This document shows, in pieces, positions 25,125-34,132 of a stretch of DNA of 39,970 bases. A program made the position numbers and the translations under genes. Numbering within the stretch: position 1 is the first letter of the stretch; every line of letters starts with the position of its first letter. A model generated the notes under the pieces. That model was not told the origin of the DNA. It saw only the letters and a list, made by a program, of their open reading frames with translations, and made no database searches. Source of the stretch: Bacilli bacterium (GTDB lineage Bacteria; Bacillota_I; Bacilli_A; RF39; UBA660); NCBI GenBank assembly GCA_017625395.1, contig JAGALD010000031.1:1-39970 (forward strand), given 5' to 3'.

Positions 25125-25757
25125 TTATAACACGTCATTTATTAAATCATCTATTAGTTTTAATAGTTTTTCAAATATATCATTAATAAAATTCATAATC
25201 ACTTTGAATACATTTTCTTCTTCTTTTGGTTCTTCTACTTTAGGTATGTTTGGTTCTATTTCTTGTTCTTCATTAATCTCTTTCCAAACTCCCTTATTTT
25301 CTTCTTTTGCTTTAGCTTCAGCATTCAATAAAACATCATTATATAAATAATCGTCATATATGAATGCAACTTTTGCATATCCAAGTTCTACTAAATGTTC
25401 TTGGAGAAGAACATCGTCAACATATACCCATGCTAAAATTCTTCCATATTTATCTTCTTTTTCACTGTTTGGTTCATATTCAATTTTAATTTCTTTAGCA
25501 TTTGTTAAAATACTACATACATAGTCATTAACAAGACTTCCATTAATTTCATCATTATATTCTGACATAATAGTTGGAACTGATTCTGTTGCAATAAATT
25601 TAACTTTTATTTCTTTATTGTTTAACATGAATCTAGCAGAGTTTCCATCAACACATGTACTAAGATTAACTATATCATGTTCTATCTCTGTTGCGTTAAC
25701 ATTGTATGTCGATAATATAGTGCAAATTAATGTTAAAAACATAAATACTTTCTTCAT
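25125..25757 (-). CDS. Secreted staphylococcal-nuclease-fold protein, probably catalytically altered
   Basis: Exported protein of 210 residues: signal peptide (1-22), an SNase domain (about 25-157), an acidic Pro/Glu linker and a C-terminal amphipathic helix (183-210). The fold is recognisable from VDGNSARFML, DKYGRILAWVYVDD and LVELGYAKVAF. Compared with micrococcal nuclease, Asp21 aligns to Asn39, Arg35 to Lys53, Asp40 to Glu58 and Glu43 to Pro61; only Arg87 (Arg106 in YGR) is kept. It is therefore likely an inactive or altered nuclease, maybe a DNA-binding or structural subunit. The start is ATG 25755-25757, six bases after GAGG. It lies directly downstream of VirD4. Confidence 0.8.
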   Translation of the reverse strand: MKKVFMFLTLICTILSTYNVNATEIEHDIVNLSTCVDGNSARFMLNNKEIKVKFIATESVPTIMSEYNDEINGSLVNDYVCSILTNAKEIKIEYEPNSEKEDKYGRILAWVYVDDVLLQEHLVELGYAKVAFIYDDYLYNDVLLNAEAKAKEENKGVWKEINEEQEIEPNIPKVEEPKEEENVFKVIMNFINDIFEKLLKLIDDLINDVL

Positions 25758-25772
25758 AATTAACCTCATATC

Positions 25773-25795
25773 AAAAAATTGCTAAAAAGCAATTT
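25773..25795 (-). terminator. Terminator at the end of the virD4 gene
   Basis: AAATTGC (25795-25789), loop TTTTTA, GCAATTT (25782-25776), then T-run. It starts at the stop codon and is probably leaky, because no clear promoter precedes the nuclease-fold gene. Confidence 0.75.
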
Positions 25796-28500
25796 TAATC
25801 TTCAAAAAAATCATCAAAGAACTTATCATCATCGCTTACATCTTCTAATCTGATTGTAGGAGTTGGCTTAAACATTTTTGGTGGTGTTGTATCAGTAGAA
25901 GTAGATGGTTTATTATTTGCTGCATTATTGTTTGCAGCTTGTTCTTTTAATCTTTTATCTAATGATGAAATCATTGATTGTTGCTCATACTCCTTATTAT
26001 AGTATTTGTCTAAATCATTTTCATTATTTATATTTGTATTAATATTTGCCTTATATTTCTCATTTTGATCAACTGTACTATAAGTTTTTGTATATATGTA
26101 GTCATCATTTCTTTTAGGAGTATGTTCAGATAAAGTATGTTGTTGATTTGTATCCTTAGATAAATTTTTCTTTTCACTGTTATTTTTATTTTCTATTGGC
26201 ATTAGTAAATCAATACCACTTTCTAATTCAAATAAAGCATCATCTGCCATTTTACTATTCACTTTATTTTCAATTTCAATAGTTGAAATTGTATCTTTTA
26301 AATTATGTTTAGTTGTTATTGGCTTTATATCACTATCATCTAGAATTTCAATTTCTGTTTCATTTGTAAATTTTGATTTTGTATTTTCTTGTTTTTTATT
26401 ATTATCAATTACTGGTGTTTCTTTTTCTTTTAATGTACTATATTCATTAATTTGATAATTATCAATTTTCTTTGTTGAAGGTTTTGAACTTTCTATTTTA
26501 TGTTCTAGAGTTGGTTTAGAATCATTTTCTTCTGGTAATTTTGTTTCTAGCATTTTAGACTCTATTTTCTTTTTCTTTTGTTCTTGTTCTTCTCTTTCAA
26601 TTTGAGCAAGCTTTTCATCTATTTTCTTGACTAAGTCATTTACTGATAAGTCAGGTGTTTTCTTTGGTTTATCTGGTGAAGCTGAACTTGGTTTATTTAA
26701 TCCAAATGGATTACTTGCCATTGTTTCTCCACCATTACTAGTTGAAGAGGTTCCACCCATACTTGCCATCATTTCGTTAATCTTTTGATTTTTCTTATTC
26801 TTTACAAATTCTCTTATGTCAAAAATTTGAACTTCCTTTTTTTCACGAGTTGGGTATCCAACCTTAGATGATACACAATTTCCCCAGTCTATTTTAAAGT
26901 CTGGTACAAATGAAGTTTTAAATGGACTTTTTCTCAAACGTAGAATTATTTGGTCAAATTGTTTCATTCTTTGTAAGTCACTTACTGTTGCAAGTGGTGT
27001 TGACGCAGTTTTTGCGTCTTTTTTAGATTTCTTTTCACCACATAATTTACTTATTTCTTCAAGTGCTGCAAGTTCTGTAGAAATAAGATAAATTATATTA
27101 CCACAGTTTCCCTTAATTGTTTCTGCATCATCTTTACCATATACTTTATTTAATTGGGCAAAGTTTTGGATAATCATTGTAAATCTAATTTGTCTTGAAC
27201 GTGCTGCTGTTATCATTGTTGTAACATCTTTTAATGGTGGCATGTTTGCAAACTCATCTAGTAAGAAGTTTGTTCTACAAGGTAATTTTCCACCATGTTG
27301 TTGGGCAACATCAATTAGTGTTTCATATACTTGCTTAATAAATATTGTTGCAAGTGAGTGATATGTCTTCTTTTCATCTTGAATTATTATAAATACTGCT
27401 GTTGGTTGTTTACCAATTGATTCAAGTTCGAAATCACTATAACTTAACATTTCTGATAGGTTTTCACGTGAAGCAAATAATTTTACTTTTTGCTTAAATA
27501 CAGAAATAATTCCACCTTTTGTTTCACTAGGTGCCATAACTGTTCCACTTGCGTTAACATAGGAGGCACTACTTGGCTCTTTATAATTAAAATATTCTTT
27601 TATATATGTTGAACCACCAAATTTATCTTCACCAACAGTTGCAGTCATGTTAATACTGTTTATATTAATTTTGTCTTCTGTTGTATCTTCAAACATAGCA
27701 AGTGCAATACCTGCAAAGTAGTCTGCTGCTGTTTTTTCCCAGAACGGATCTGAGTTAGCTGAACTTTCATCATACAAAATATTTAATGCTAAGTCATCAA
27801 GTAACTCTATTGCTTTATCTTGGTTTCCGTTTTTATATAGTTTATATGGTAAAGATAGTGGATTCCATGCATTACCATTTTGAGGATTACGGAAATTTAA
27901 AAGAATTATATTATATCCTCTTTGTTTTAATAAACCACCTGTTTTTTCATATATTTCACCTTTTGGGTCGGTACAAATAATAGATTCATGTTTTTTTGCT
28001 AAAATCTTAACAGTTGGAAGAATAGTATTAACTGTTTTACCTGATCCAGTAGCACCTATTACTAGGTTGTGATATTCCCCATTATCAACCCAAAGCTCTT
28101 TTCCATTACTTATTAATGGAATTCCTGCATATTCTGAATCTTGGTCAGATGCAATAACTTTCTTTATTGTACCATCTGTTTTTATTTCTTTTGGTTTTGC
28201 CCAATCACTATATCCACCACTTTTTCCAGAATCTAGACTAAATCCTACACCAGATTCAAATTCAAAGAAATATGAACTAACACTGAAAAATAGTCCTCCT
28301 AATGCTGCAGCATAAAAAACTAATGTTGTTACTATATGATCACTTGAAAATGCTGCAATTGGATTTAATCCATAAAAATGTCCTTCAGTAGCTAATAAAG
28401 GTATATTTAAAACACCTAAACATACAACATATAGCAAAAAAACTGCAAAAATCAAAAAAATTATAACATCTTTAGAAGATGCAACTATTTTTAGTTTCAT
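25795..28500 (-). CDS. virD4: VirD4/TraG-type coupling ATPase with long disordered tail
   Basis: Type IV coupling protein of 901 residues that would bring substrates to the channel. Two N-terminal transmembrane segments (about 13-35 and 56-77) precede the ATPase. Walker A is VIGATGSGKTVNT near 147-159 and Walker B FLLDEFANMPP near 415, with the TraG-type phrases SIICTDPKGEIYEKT and MIIQNFAQLNKVYG. From about residue 565 the protein is low-complexity (Ser/Lys/Asn/Glu) and ends in a very acidic DDDKFFDDFFED. The tail, over 330 residues, may bind substrates or partners. It is closer to conjugative VirD4 than to FtsK, yet no relaxase gene is near. Confidence 0.93.
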   Translation of the reverse strand: MKLKIVASSKDVIIFLIFAVFLLYVVCLGVLNIPLLATEGHFYGLNPIAAFSSDHIVTTLVFYAAALGGLFFSVSSYFFEFESGVGFSLDSGKSGGYSDWAKPKEIKTDGTIKKVIASDQDSEYAGIPLISNGKELWVDNGEYHNLVIGATGSGKTVNTILPTVKILAKKHESIICTDPKGEIYEKTGGLLKQRGYNIILLNFRNPQNGNAWNPLSLPYKLYKNGNQDKAIELLDDLALNILYDESSANSDPFWEKTAADYFAGIALAMFEDTTEDKININSINMTATVGEDKFGGSTYIKEYFNYKEPSSASYVNASGTVMAPSETKGGIISVFKQKVKLFASRENLSEMLSYSDFELESIGKQPTAVFIIIQDEKKTYHSLATIFIKQVYETLIDVAQQHGGKLPCRTNFLLDEFANMPPLKDVTTMITAARSRQIRFTMIIQNFAQLNKVYGKDDAETIKGNCGNIIYLISTELAALEEISKLCGEKKSKKDAKTASTPLATVSDLQRMKQFDQIILRLRKSPFKTSFVPDFKIDWGNCVSSKVGYPTREKKEVQIFDIREFVKNKKNQKINEMMASMGGTSSTSNGGETMASNPFGLNKPSSASPDKPKKTPDLSVNDLVKKIDEKLAQIEREEQEQKKKKIESKMLETKLPEENDSKPTLEHKIESSKPSTKKIDNYQINEYSTLKEKETPVIDNNKKQENTKSKFTNETEIEILDDSDIKPITTKHNLKDTISTIEIENKVNSKMADDALFELESGIDLLMPIENKNNSEKKNLSKDTNQQHTLSEHTPKRNDDYIYTKTYSTVDQNEKYKANINTNINNENDLDKYYNKEYEQQSMISSLDKRLKEQAANNNAANNKPSTSTDTTPPKMFKPTPTIRLEDVSDDDKFFDDFFED

Positions 28501-28540
28501 GAAAGTTCACATCCTTAACTATAATTAATAATATCTAATG

Positions 28541-28560
28541 ATAATTATATCATAATAATA
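28541..28560 (-). promoter_or_regulatory. Extended -10 promoter of the virD4 gene
   Basis: Minus-strand TATGATATAAT, with the TATAAT at 28549-28544. The full 20-base block is identical to the one at 32277-32296 upstream of the SpoIID-domain gene. The -35 is poor. Confidence 0.65.
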
Positions 28561-28592
28561 ATAAATATTTATCAAATATTTTTAAAAGTTAT

Positions 28593-29360
28593 TTAAACTT
28601 TGTCAGCTACTTTTACTCTAAAATATATTTTATATCCAACAATAGTCATAAGTAAAATTATTAATATCAAAATAATATAAGCAATATATTCTGGAATATA
28701 TTCTTTTTCTTCATTTAAATTTAATTCGAGTACAATAGTTTTTCCTTTTCTAGTACTGTTTTTATCAATATTCCATTTAAGTACTCCGTTAATGTTACTA
28801 TCTGCATTTGTCTTAAGTATTTCATAATTTGTTTTTATCGTAATATTTACATTTTCTAGATTTTCATATCTTGAAAAGACATTCCATTCTGGAGTGGCAT
28901 AAATAGATAAAATATTATTCTCTTTATGTTCTATTGATAAATTTGTTAAGTAATAATCTAGAATAGATGAATCTTTGTATTTATCAATATCAAATGTATA
29001 TGAAAGTTTTACCCCCAATTCAGTACTAGATGATATTTTTTCACTTTTATAAGTTGGATCTATCAATTGTTCCTTGTATTTTACTTTCTCTTGATCATCA
29101 TAAGTACTTTCTTCTTCTGGGTCATCACCACCATAAATTAAGTAACTATAAATTTTAGGAGGTTTCTCATAATATATATCAATTAATTCTTCATATGTAA
29201 GGCCACCTAAATCGTTTTTCCAAGATGATATATCCTTATTTATAACAGAAAAAGATTCTGTTGCTTTACCATCTTTAATTTCTACTTCGTAATTAGCAGT
29301 ACAGCCTGTAAACAACAAAAATAAAGATAATATTAAAACTTTAATTTTATTATTTAGCAT
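28593..29360 (-). CDS. LppM-like lipoprotein with C-terminal membrane helix
   Basis: Lipoprotein of 255 residues. Signal peptide with lipobox LFTGC (Cys20), an external domain, and a C-terminal transmembrane segment (about 224-246) with a basic end. The opening CTANYEVEIKDGKATESFSV and the later VNITIKTNYE and VLKWNIDKNS follow the pattern of LppM/DUF3153-type domains, as far as I can judge by eye. Double anchoring places it on the outer face of the membrane. It lies 10 bases after the SpoIID-domain gene and 90 before VirD4, so it is probably an accessory of the secretion channel. Confidence 0.65.
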   Translation of the reverse strand: MLNNKIKVLILSLFLLFTGCTANYEVEIKDGKATESFSVINKDISSWKNDLGGLTYEELIDIYYEKPPKIYSYLIYGGDDPEEESTYDDQEKVKYKEQLIDPTYKSEKISSSTELGVKLSYTFDIDKYKDSSILDYYLTNLSIEHKENNILSIYATPEWNVFSRYENLENVNITIKTNYEILKTNADSNINGVLKWNIDKNSTRKGKTIVLELNLNEEKEYIPEYIAYIILILIILLMTIVGYKIYFRVKVADKV

Positions 29361-29370
29361 AATTCACCAC

Positions 29371-32241
29371 CTAATATAAATCATTTACATTTCCTGAATT
29401 TGCGTAGTAATCATCTAAAAAGTTAATTCGATATCTTGTTTTACCGTCTGTAAAAGAACTGAAAGCAATTTTTCTTGTCTTTCTACCATTTTCTGCAATG
29501 TAGTATCCCGAATCATCTTTTCCTATAATTACCATTGCGTGATCTGCATCTCCTGTTGCTATGGAATCTGTGTTCATTGTGTCTCCTGGTTCTCCTAGTC
29601 TTATTAATTCGTCTGTACTCATCGTGCCAATTCTTGGATCATCGCCAGTAACATTTCTTCCACTAAATTCAACATATGTTTTTTCCGGATAATATCTGTT
29701 ACTTGTCATTGAATATGCTCCAGCTGAGCCTTTAGAGCACAAATCCATTCCTCCATTACAGAAAGACCAGCGAACAAAATTTGCACAATTTAGCCCAAAA
29801 CGACAAGGTTCATTATCACACGTACCTCCAAGTTTTCCCCATCTAGTATTTACTCCAAGTTTTCCTGCTATATCTGTATTAAAATTAGCATAGTTTCCTT
29901 CTACTTTTCCACCAGTATGGTCATACGGAAGAGTGTATCCACCAGTCATTTGGTATAGGCAGTCAATTAATCCATATGCTGCTTCTACTACTCCAGCACG
30001 TGTTCCAGGACCAGCAGCTACAACACGAGTTTCAACACATTGATTTAAGCAATCAACGCTGTACCCTTTTTTAGTTAATACATCTTCGATTGGTTCTTCA
30101 AATGCTTTACCGTTAATTATTTCTGTATGATTTGAATCAGTTACTTCAAAGCTTAATCCACAAGCTTGTGCTGTTACTGCCTTGATACTACTTGTGTTTT
30201 GGCATTGACCAATTTCTAATGATGATCTTAATCTTCTTACTGTTGCACCTTGTCCATAGAACATTTTAATTAGAGATTCCCAATCATATTCGAATGCACC
30301 AAAGTATTTTAGACCATATTGGCTTGCACCACGACCATGTCCTCCACTTGCTTTGTATGTTAAATCATCTTTCCAACATGAAGAATCAACTGTAGGGTCT
30401 GGGTATGTTGGACGACTATCTTTATTTTGATAACATGGACATGTTAAGTATTTTTCTGGAATAGTAAATTCTTTCCCTGTTTTTTCTGCATAAGCATCTG
30501 GATTTACTGGAAGTTTATTTTGTCCATCAGGCAAATAATAAAAACCATTTTCTAATTTATTTGTAACTGGGCAGAAAGCATCATATTCTGTTGATCTTAC
30601 TTTTTCACTTCCATAGTTTGTTACCACTAATCCTCTTGTCTCTTCAACTGCTTTTGCAATATGTGGATACTTTTCTGGTGAATAATTTGGATTATAGTTT
30701 TGATTATTAGAACTATTTTCAATAATTCCTTCTCCATCGACACCTACAACCGAAATTCCATAACTTCTTGCTAAAATAGCAAATGCTTTTAGTGATTCAT
30801 GGTTACCACTATTATATTCTGCAAGCATAACACCACCGATATATTGGTCTTCAAATGGTATTTCATCATATCCATCATCATTTTTATGTTTTACTTTAAT
30901 ATTTTCAATTGTACTTTCTACTACTTGATAGTTATAGCAATCTTTTCTAATTGATTCATAATATGAGTATATATAATTTCCTATTTCTAAAATCTTTGAT
31001 AAATTTTGTTCATAATTTTGATCATCATTAATATTTTCATCAATATTTAAATAATCCTTCATATAAACATGGATAAATCCACCTTTATTAACTAAATTCC
31101 AGAAATATACTCCACCAGTATTAGGATCTTTAACATATGTTCTTTCCATATTTTCATTAATACTGTTATAGTATACGCCTTGGTCTTTTGAAATGACATA
31201 AATTGTTGGAATTGTTGACTTACCAAGTGGGACATCATATATACACTTTGCATTTAGTTCTGCTTCTGCTACATCTCTAAATCCTTTAAACCAGTTAACA
31301 GGATTAAACAATGCCCAAAAATTAAACTCATTTACTTCTAGGTCATTCATAGCATATTGCTCCATTGTATCTTCATCGCCACATTTTGGTTTAACTTTTG
31401 AATCCTTATTTACATAAGTCATAATTTGAGCTTTAGCAAGGTATTCTGATTGATCTCCCCATAATTCAAGGAATTCTTCCCAAGTATAAGATTTGCCATC
31501 TAAATAGTAACATTCTTCTTCTGAACAACTACCATCATCAACAGGCATTATATTACCATTTTCTATTGGTGCTATTAAAGTTGCTAATATTAAATATTTA
31601 TCAACTTCTAATTTATATTTACTGCTAATTTTTTGTACTGACTTTTCAACTTTTTCATATAAACCTGGATACTTTGCAAAGACACTAGCATCTCCATAAT
31701 CTTCATAATTTTCATCTACTTTTCCATCATTTTGATTACTATATATTTGTGTATCTGCATTTTTAAAAATTAAAAGGAATATAATACAAAGAAATAATAT
31801 TGGTCCCATAATACTAACAATAGTTAAAATCATTGTTTTCTTTTTTTGTTCTTCTTTAAGTTTTTTTCCTACGTTAATAAGTCCTTCTGTATTTGTCGGA
31901 GCTTTTGCATATTCATCAAGAAGTTCTTCACCTTTTTCCGTTTTTAAAGCTTTATCTGCTATTTCACCTGTCCCTGGAACAACCGCATTTAGACCTGTTC
32001 TAATAGCATGTCTTGCTGCTTCTTTCTTTGCTCTCATTTTAATTTCATCTATTTTTGATGCAACAGCATTTTTATTTTGGTTTAAATTTCTAGCATATGC
32101 ATTGTTATTTTGTGGATTGTAATTATTTACTGTTTTATAATTGTTTCTATTAGCTGTAGAAGTCTGTCTTTTATTTCTTACATTATTGTTTCCTTCTGTT
32201 CTATTAAAACTTCTACCTGTATTGTTTGCTGAATTATTCAA
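29371..32241 (-). CDS. T4SS cell-wall enzyme with SpoIID and NlpC/P60-like domains
   Basis: Protein of 956 residues from TTG 32239-32241, which follows GGTGGTG by five bases. The N-terminal 130 residues are cytoplasmic and Asn-rich with a KEAARHAIRTGLNAVVPGTG helix. One transmembrane segment follows (about 134-158). Outside comes a SpoIID/LytB domain: GGVMLAEYNSGNHESLKAFA keeps the Glu of the lytic transglycosylase motif, and GHGRGASQYG closes it. The end is an NlpC/P60- or CHAP-like peptidase (Cys in LNCANFVRWSF, His in DADHAMVII). It could cut both glycan and peptide, replacing VirB1. Many Cys suggest disulfides. An earlier in-frame TTG at 32274 lies at the presumed transcription start. Confidence 0.85.
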   Translation of the reverse strand: MNNSANNTGRSFNRTEGNNNVRNKRQTSTANRNNYKTVNNYNPQNNNAYARNLNQNKNAVASKIDEIKMRAKKEAARHAIRTGLNAVVPGTGEIADKALKTEKGEELLDEYAKAPTNTEGLINVGKKLKEEQKKKTMILTIVSIMGPILFLCIIFLLIFKNADTQIYSNQNDGKVDENYEDYGDASVFAKYPGLYEKVEKSVQKISSKYKLEVDKYLILATLIAPIENGNIMPVDDGSCSEEECYYLDGKSYTWEEFLELWGDQSEYLAKAQIMTYVNKDSKVKPKCGDEDTMEQYAMNDLEVNEFNFWALFNPVNWFKGFRDVAEAELNAKCIYDVPLGKSTIPTIYVISKDQGVYYNSINENMERTYVKDPNTGGVYFWNLVNKGGFIHVYMKDYLNIDENINDDQNYEQNLSKILEIGNYIYSYYESIRKDCYNYQVVESTIENIKVKHKNDDGYDEIPFEDQYIGGVMLAEYNSGNHESLKAFAILARSYGISVVGVDGEGIIENSSNNQNYNPNYSPEKYPHIAKAVEETRGLVVTNYGSEKVRSTEYDAFCPVTNKLENGFYYLPDGQNKLPVNPDAYAEKTGKEFTIPEKYLTCPCYQNKDSRPTYPDPTVDSSCWKDDLTYKASGGHGRGASQYGLKYFGAFEYDWESLIKMFYGQGATVRRLRSSLEIGQCQNTSSIKAVTAQACGLSFEVTDSNHTEIINGKAFEEPIEDVLTKKGYSVDCLNQCVETRVVAAGPGTRAGVVEAAYGLIDCLYQMTGGYTLPYDHTGGKVEGNYANFNTDIAGKLGVNTRWGKLGGTCDNEPCRFGLNCANFVRWSFCNGGMDLCSKGSAGAYSMTSNRYYPEKTYVEFSGRNVTGDDPRIGTMSTDELIRLGEPGDTMNTDSIATGDADHAMVIIGKDDSGYYIAENGRKTRKIAFSSFTDGKTRYRINFLDDYYANSGNVNDLY

Positions 32242-32276
32242 AGTATCACCACCAAAAACTACATAATTATTCAAGT

Positions 32277-32296
32277 ATAATTATATCATAATAATA
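32277..32296 (-). promoter_or_regulatory. Extended -10 promoter of the SpoIID-domain gene
   Basis: Minus-strand TATGATATAAT (TATAAT at 32285-32280). Start near 32273 leaves a leader of about 30 bases before the TTG at 32241. Twenty bases are identical to the virD4 promoter. Confidence 0.65.
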
Positions 32297-32310
32297 CTTT
32301 ATCCAAAACA

Positions 32311-32340
32311 AAAAAAAAGAAATATAAGAATTTCTTTTTT
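32311..32340 (-). terminator. Terminator after the VirB4 ATPase gene
   Basis: AAAGAAAT (32337-32330), six-base loop, ATTTCTTT (32323-32316), then T-run. It begins within two bases of the stop codon region. Confidence 0.75.
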
Positions 32341-34132
32341 ATAGTCCTCCACCACTACCAAATGATGATAATTCTTCAGGTGTTACAACAACATTTATTC
32401 GCATACGTCTATTACCACAAACGAACAAAGCTTCACCTTGAGAATATTGTTTAATGCTTTCTTTTTCATTGTCATTCAAGTCAATAAGTAAACTTAAATC
32501 TTCTGTGGCTTGTTTCTTTAATCCCATTATTAGATAGTATGACGCGTTATCAAATATTGCTTTACCTTGAGTAATAACAGCAGGTGTTGCAAAGTCACTT
32601 GGTTGTTGTGTAATTATTATTGTTCCCGTGTTATATTTTCTTGCACGTCTTTGAACTTGAGCTAAGAAGTCAGCTCCAAGAGTATTGTTATCACCAAGGA
32701 TTACGTGGGCTTCATCAACCATTAGGATTGTATCTACTTCTTTATCAAGACATAATCCCCAAGCATATTTTAATATGTTAAAGAATAAAGCATTTTTAAT
32801 ATTTTCTTCTGCATTCATAAGTTCTTTTATATTAAATGTTATAAAATCACTTTCATGAGTTATAGTTGTATGACCATCAAAATAGTATTTTAAATCTTTT
32901 GTAAGGGGTCTTACTTTTAATTCAAGACGTTCCATAATATCTCTTTCATGAGTATGGTCTGTCATTGAAAGTAGTATTGCTTTAATAGTTTCATAAACAT
33001 CAGAGAAAGTTGGATAATCTTGTGCTGTAAAGTTATAGAAGTCTTTATCAAAATCGATTCCAAAACGTTTATATGTATCTTGTACTACTTCACTGAATAA
33101 TGTTAAAACATCTTCTTCAATTGATGGATCATAATATTTCATAAAGGCTTTTAAGAATTGAAGTGTACGAGTTAATACTGTATAACCAAGACCTTGTCTT
33201 ATTTCTTCTTCATCAGCATCTATTACTATTTGAAGTGGATTAATCATACCGTATTCTCCACCTTTACCTAAGTCAATACTATCTCCACCAAATGTTTTAG
33301 TCATTTCTTCAAGTTCGTTTTCTGGGTCAATTGCAACGATTTGACAACCATTTCTGATATGATTTCTTAATAAAAGTTTTGCTGCAGTAGATTTACCACT
33401 ACCTGAAGTTCCTAATAAAATTAAGTTAGCATTATTTCTATTATTTTCTTTTTTAATCTTATATAAGAATTGATTAAATAGAATTACTCCACCTGAGAAA
33501 TCTACTCCAAGAAGTGCTGAATATCCAGGGTCTTTGATACTATCAAAAATAAATGGATACATAGCTGCAATTGTAACAGATGGAATTGGAGTTCCTATTC
33601 TATCTTCTATATCTTGTTTTGGGAAAATTGGAATTATTGATTTTAGAGCTTTTTCTTGCTCAAATCTTAATGCTACCCCTCTCATTCCCATAGCATCTAA
33701 GTAGTTTTTAACATTTGTTTTCTTTAATTCTAATCCTTCTTTTGTATCATCACTTATCATTATGTGCATTTGGAAATCAAATATTTTTGCTTGAGTTCCA
33801 GCAAGCATTGTAACAAAAGACTCTAGAGATTCATAGTCAAGACGAATTCTTTCTTGCATTGTTCTATCACGTTCGTCTTGGTATTTAGCTTTCAATTCTA
33901 CTATTTGTTTATTAAGCATTTTAGATATTACTGAAAATGGTACTGGAATATGTTTAATAACTATTTTTATTCCTGACATATTAGTAAGTCCAGAAAGGTA
34001 TCCCGGATTAATAAATTTTGGAAATGCAACTACAGTTAAGATTGTAGAATATTTATCACTTATAAAAAATTCACTTGGATAAAATTGCAATCCTTTAGGA
34101 GCTAATTGTGATTTTAAATTCATTGAACTCAT
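32339..34132 (-). CDS. virB4: VirB4 ATPase, C-terminal part of a split VirB4
   Basis: Protein of 597 residues with the motor domain: Walker A LLGTSGSGKSTA near 239-250, Walker B TILMVDEAHVIL, and the TIIITQQPSDF stretch typical of VirB4/TraC. The first 200 residues still contain part of the VirB4 N-terminal region (MHIMISDDTKEGLELKK). Its ATG overlaps the stop of the preceding gene as ATGA. With that 185-residue partner the total is 782, close to the single 820-residue VirB4 of the element at 3143-5605, so the split lies inside the N-terminal domain. It powers the chromosomal secretion channel. The 3' end is marked by a terminator. Confidence 0.9.
   Translation of the reverse strand: MSSMNLKSQLAPKGLQFYPSEFFISDKYSTILTVVAFPKFINPGYLSGLTNMSGIKIVIKHIPVPFSVISKMLNKQIVELKAKYQDERDRTMQERIRLDYESLESFVTMLAGTQAKIFDFQMHIMISDDTKEGLELKKTNVKNYLDAMGMRGVALRFEQEKALKSIIPIFPKQDIEDRIGTPIPSVTIAAMYPFIFDSIKDPGYSALLGVDFSGGVILFNQFLYKIKKENNRNNANLILLGTSGSGKSTAAKLLLRNHIRNGCQIVAIDPENELEEMTKTFGGDSIDLGKGGEYGMINPLQIVIDADEEEIRQGLGYTVLTRTLQFLKAFMKYYDPSIEEDVLTLFSEVVQDTYKRFGIDFDKDFYNFTAQDYPTFSDVYETIKAILLSMTDHTHERDIMERLELKVRPLTKDLKYYFDGHTTITHESDFITFNIKELMNAEENIKNALFFNILKYAWGLCLDKEVDTILMVDEAHVILGDNNTLGADFLAQVQRRARKYNTGTIIITQQPSDFATPAVITQGKAIFDNASYYLIMGLKKQATEDLSLLIDLNDNEKESIKQYSQGEALFVCGNRRMRINVVVTPEELSSFGSGGGL

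Noticed and set aside
32242-32274. Eleven extra N-terminal residues for the SpoIID-domain protein from TTG 32272-32274
   Set aside because: This TTG coincides with the expected transcription start; GGTGGTG precedes the TTG at 32241.
34129-34132. Frameshift artefact explaining the split VirB4
   Set aside because: The two frames overlap by a functional ATGA, the N-terminal part ends normally and the ATPase part begins with a plausible start; kept as a real split, to be confirmed with relatives.
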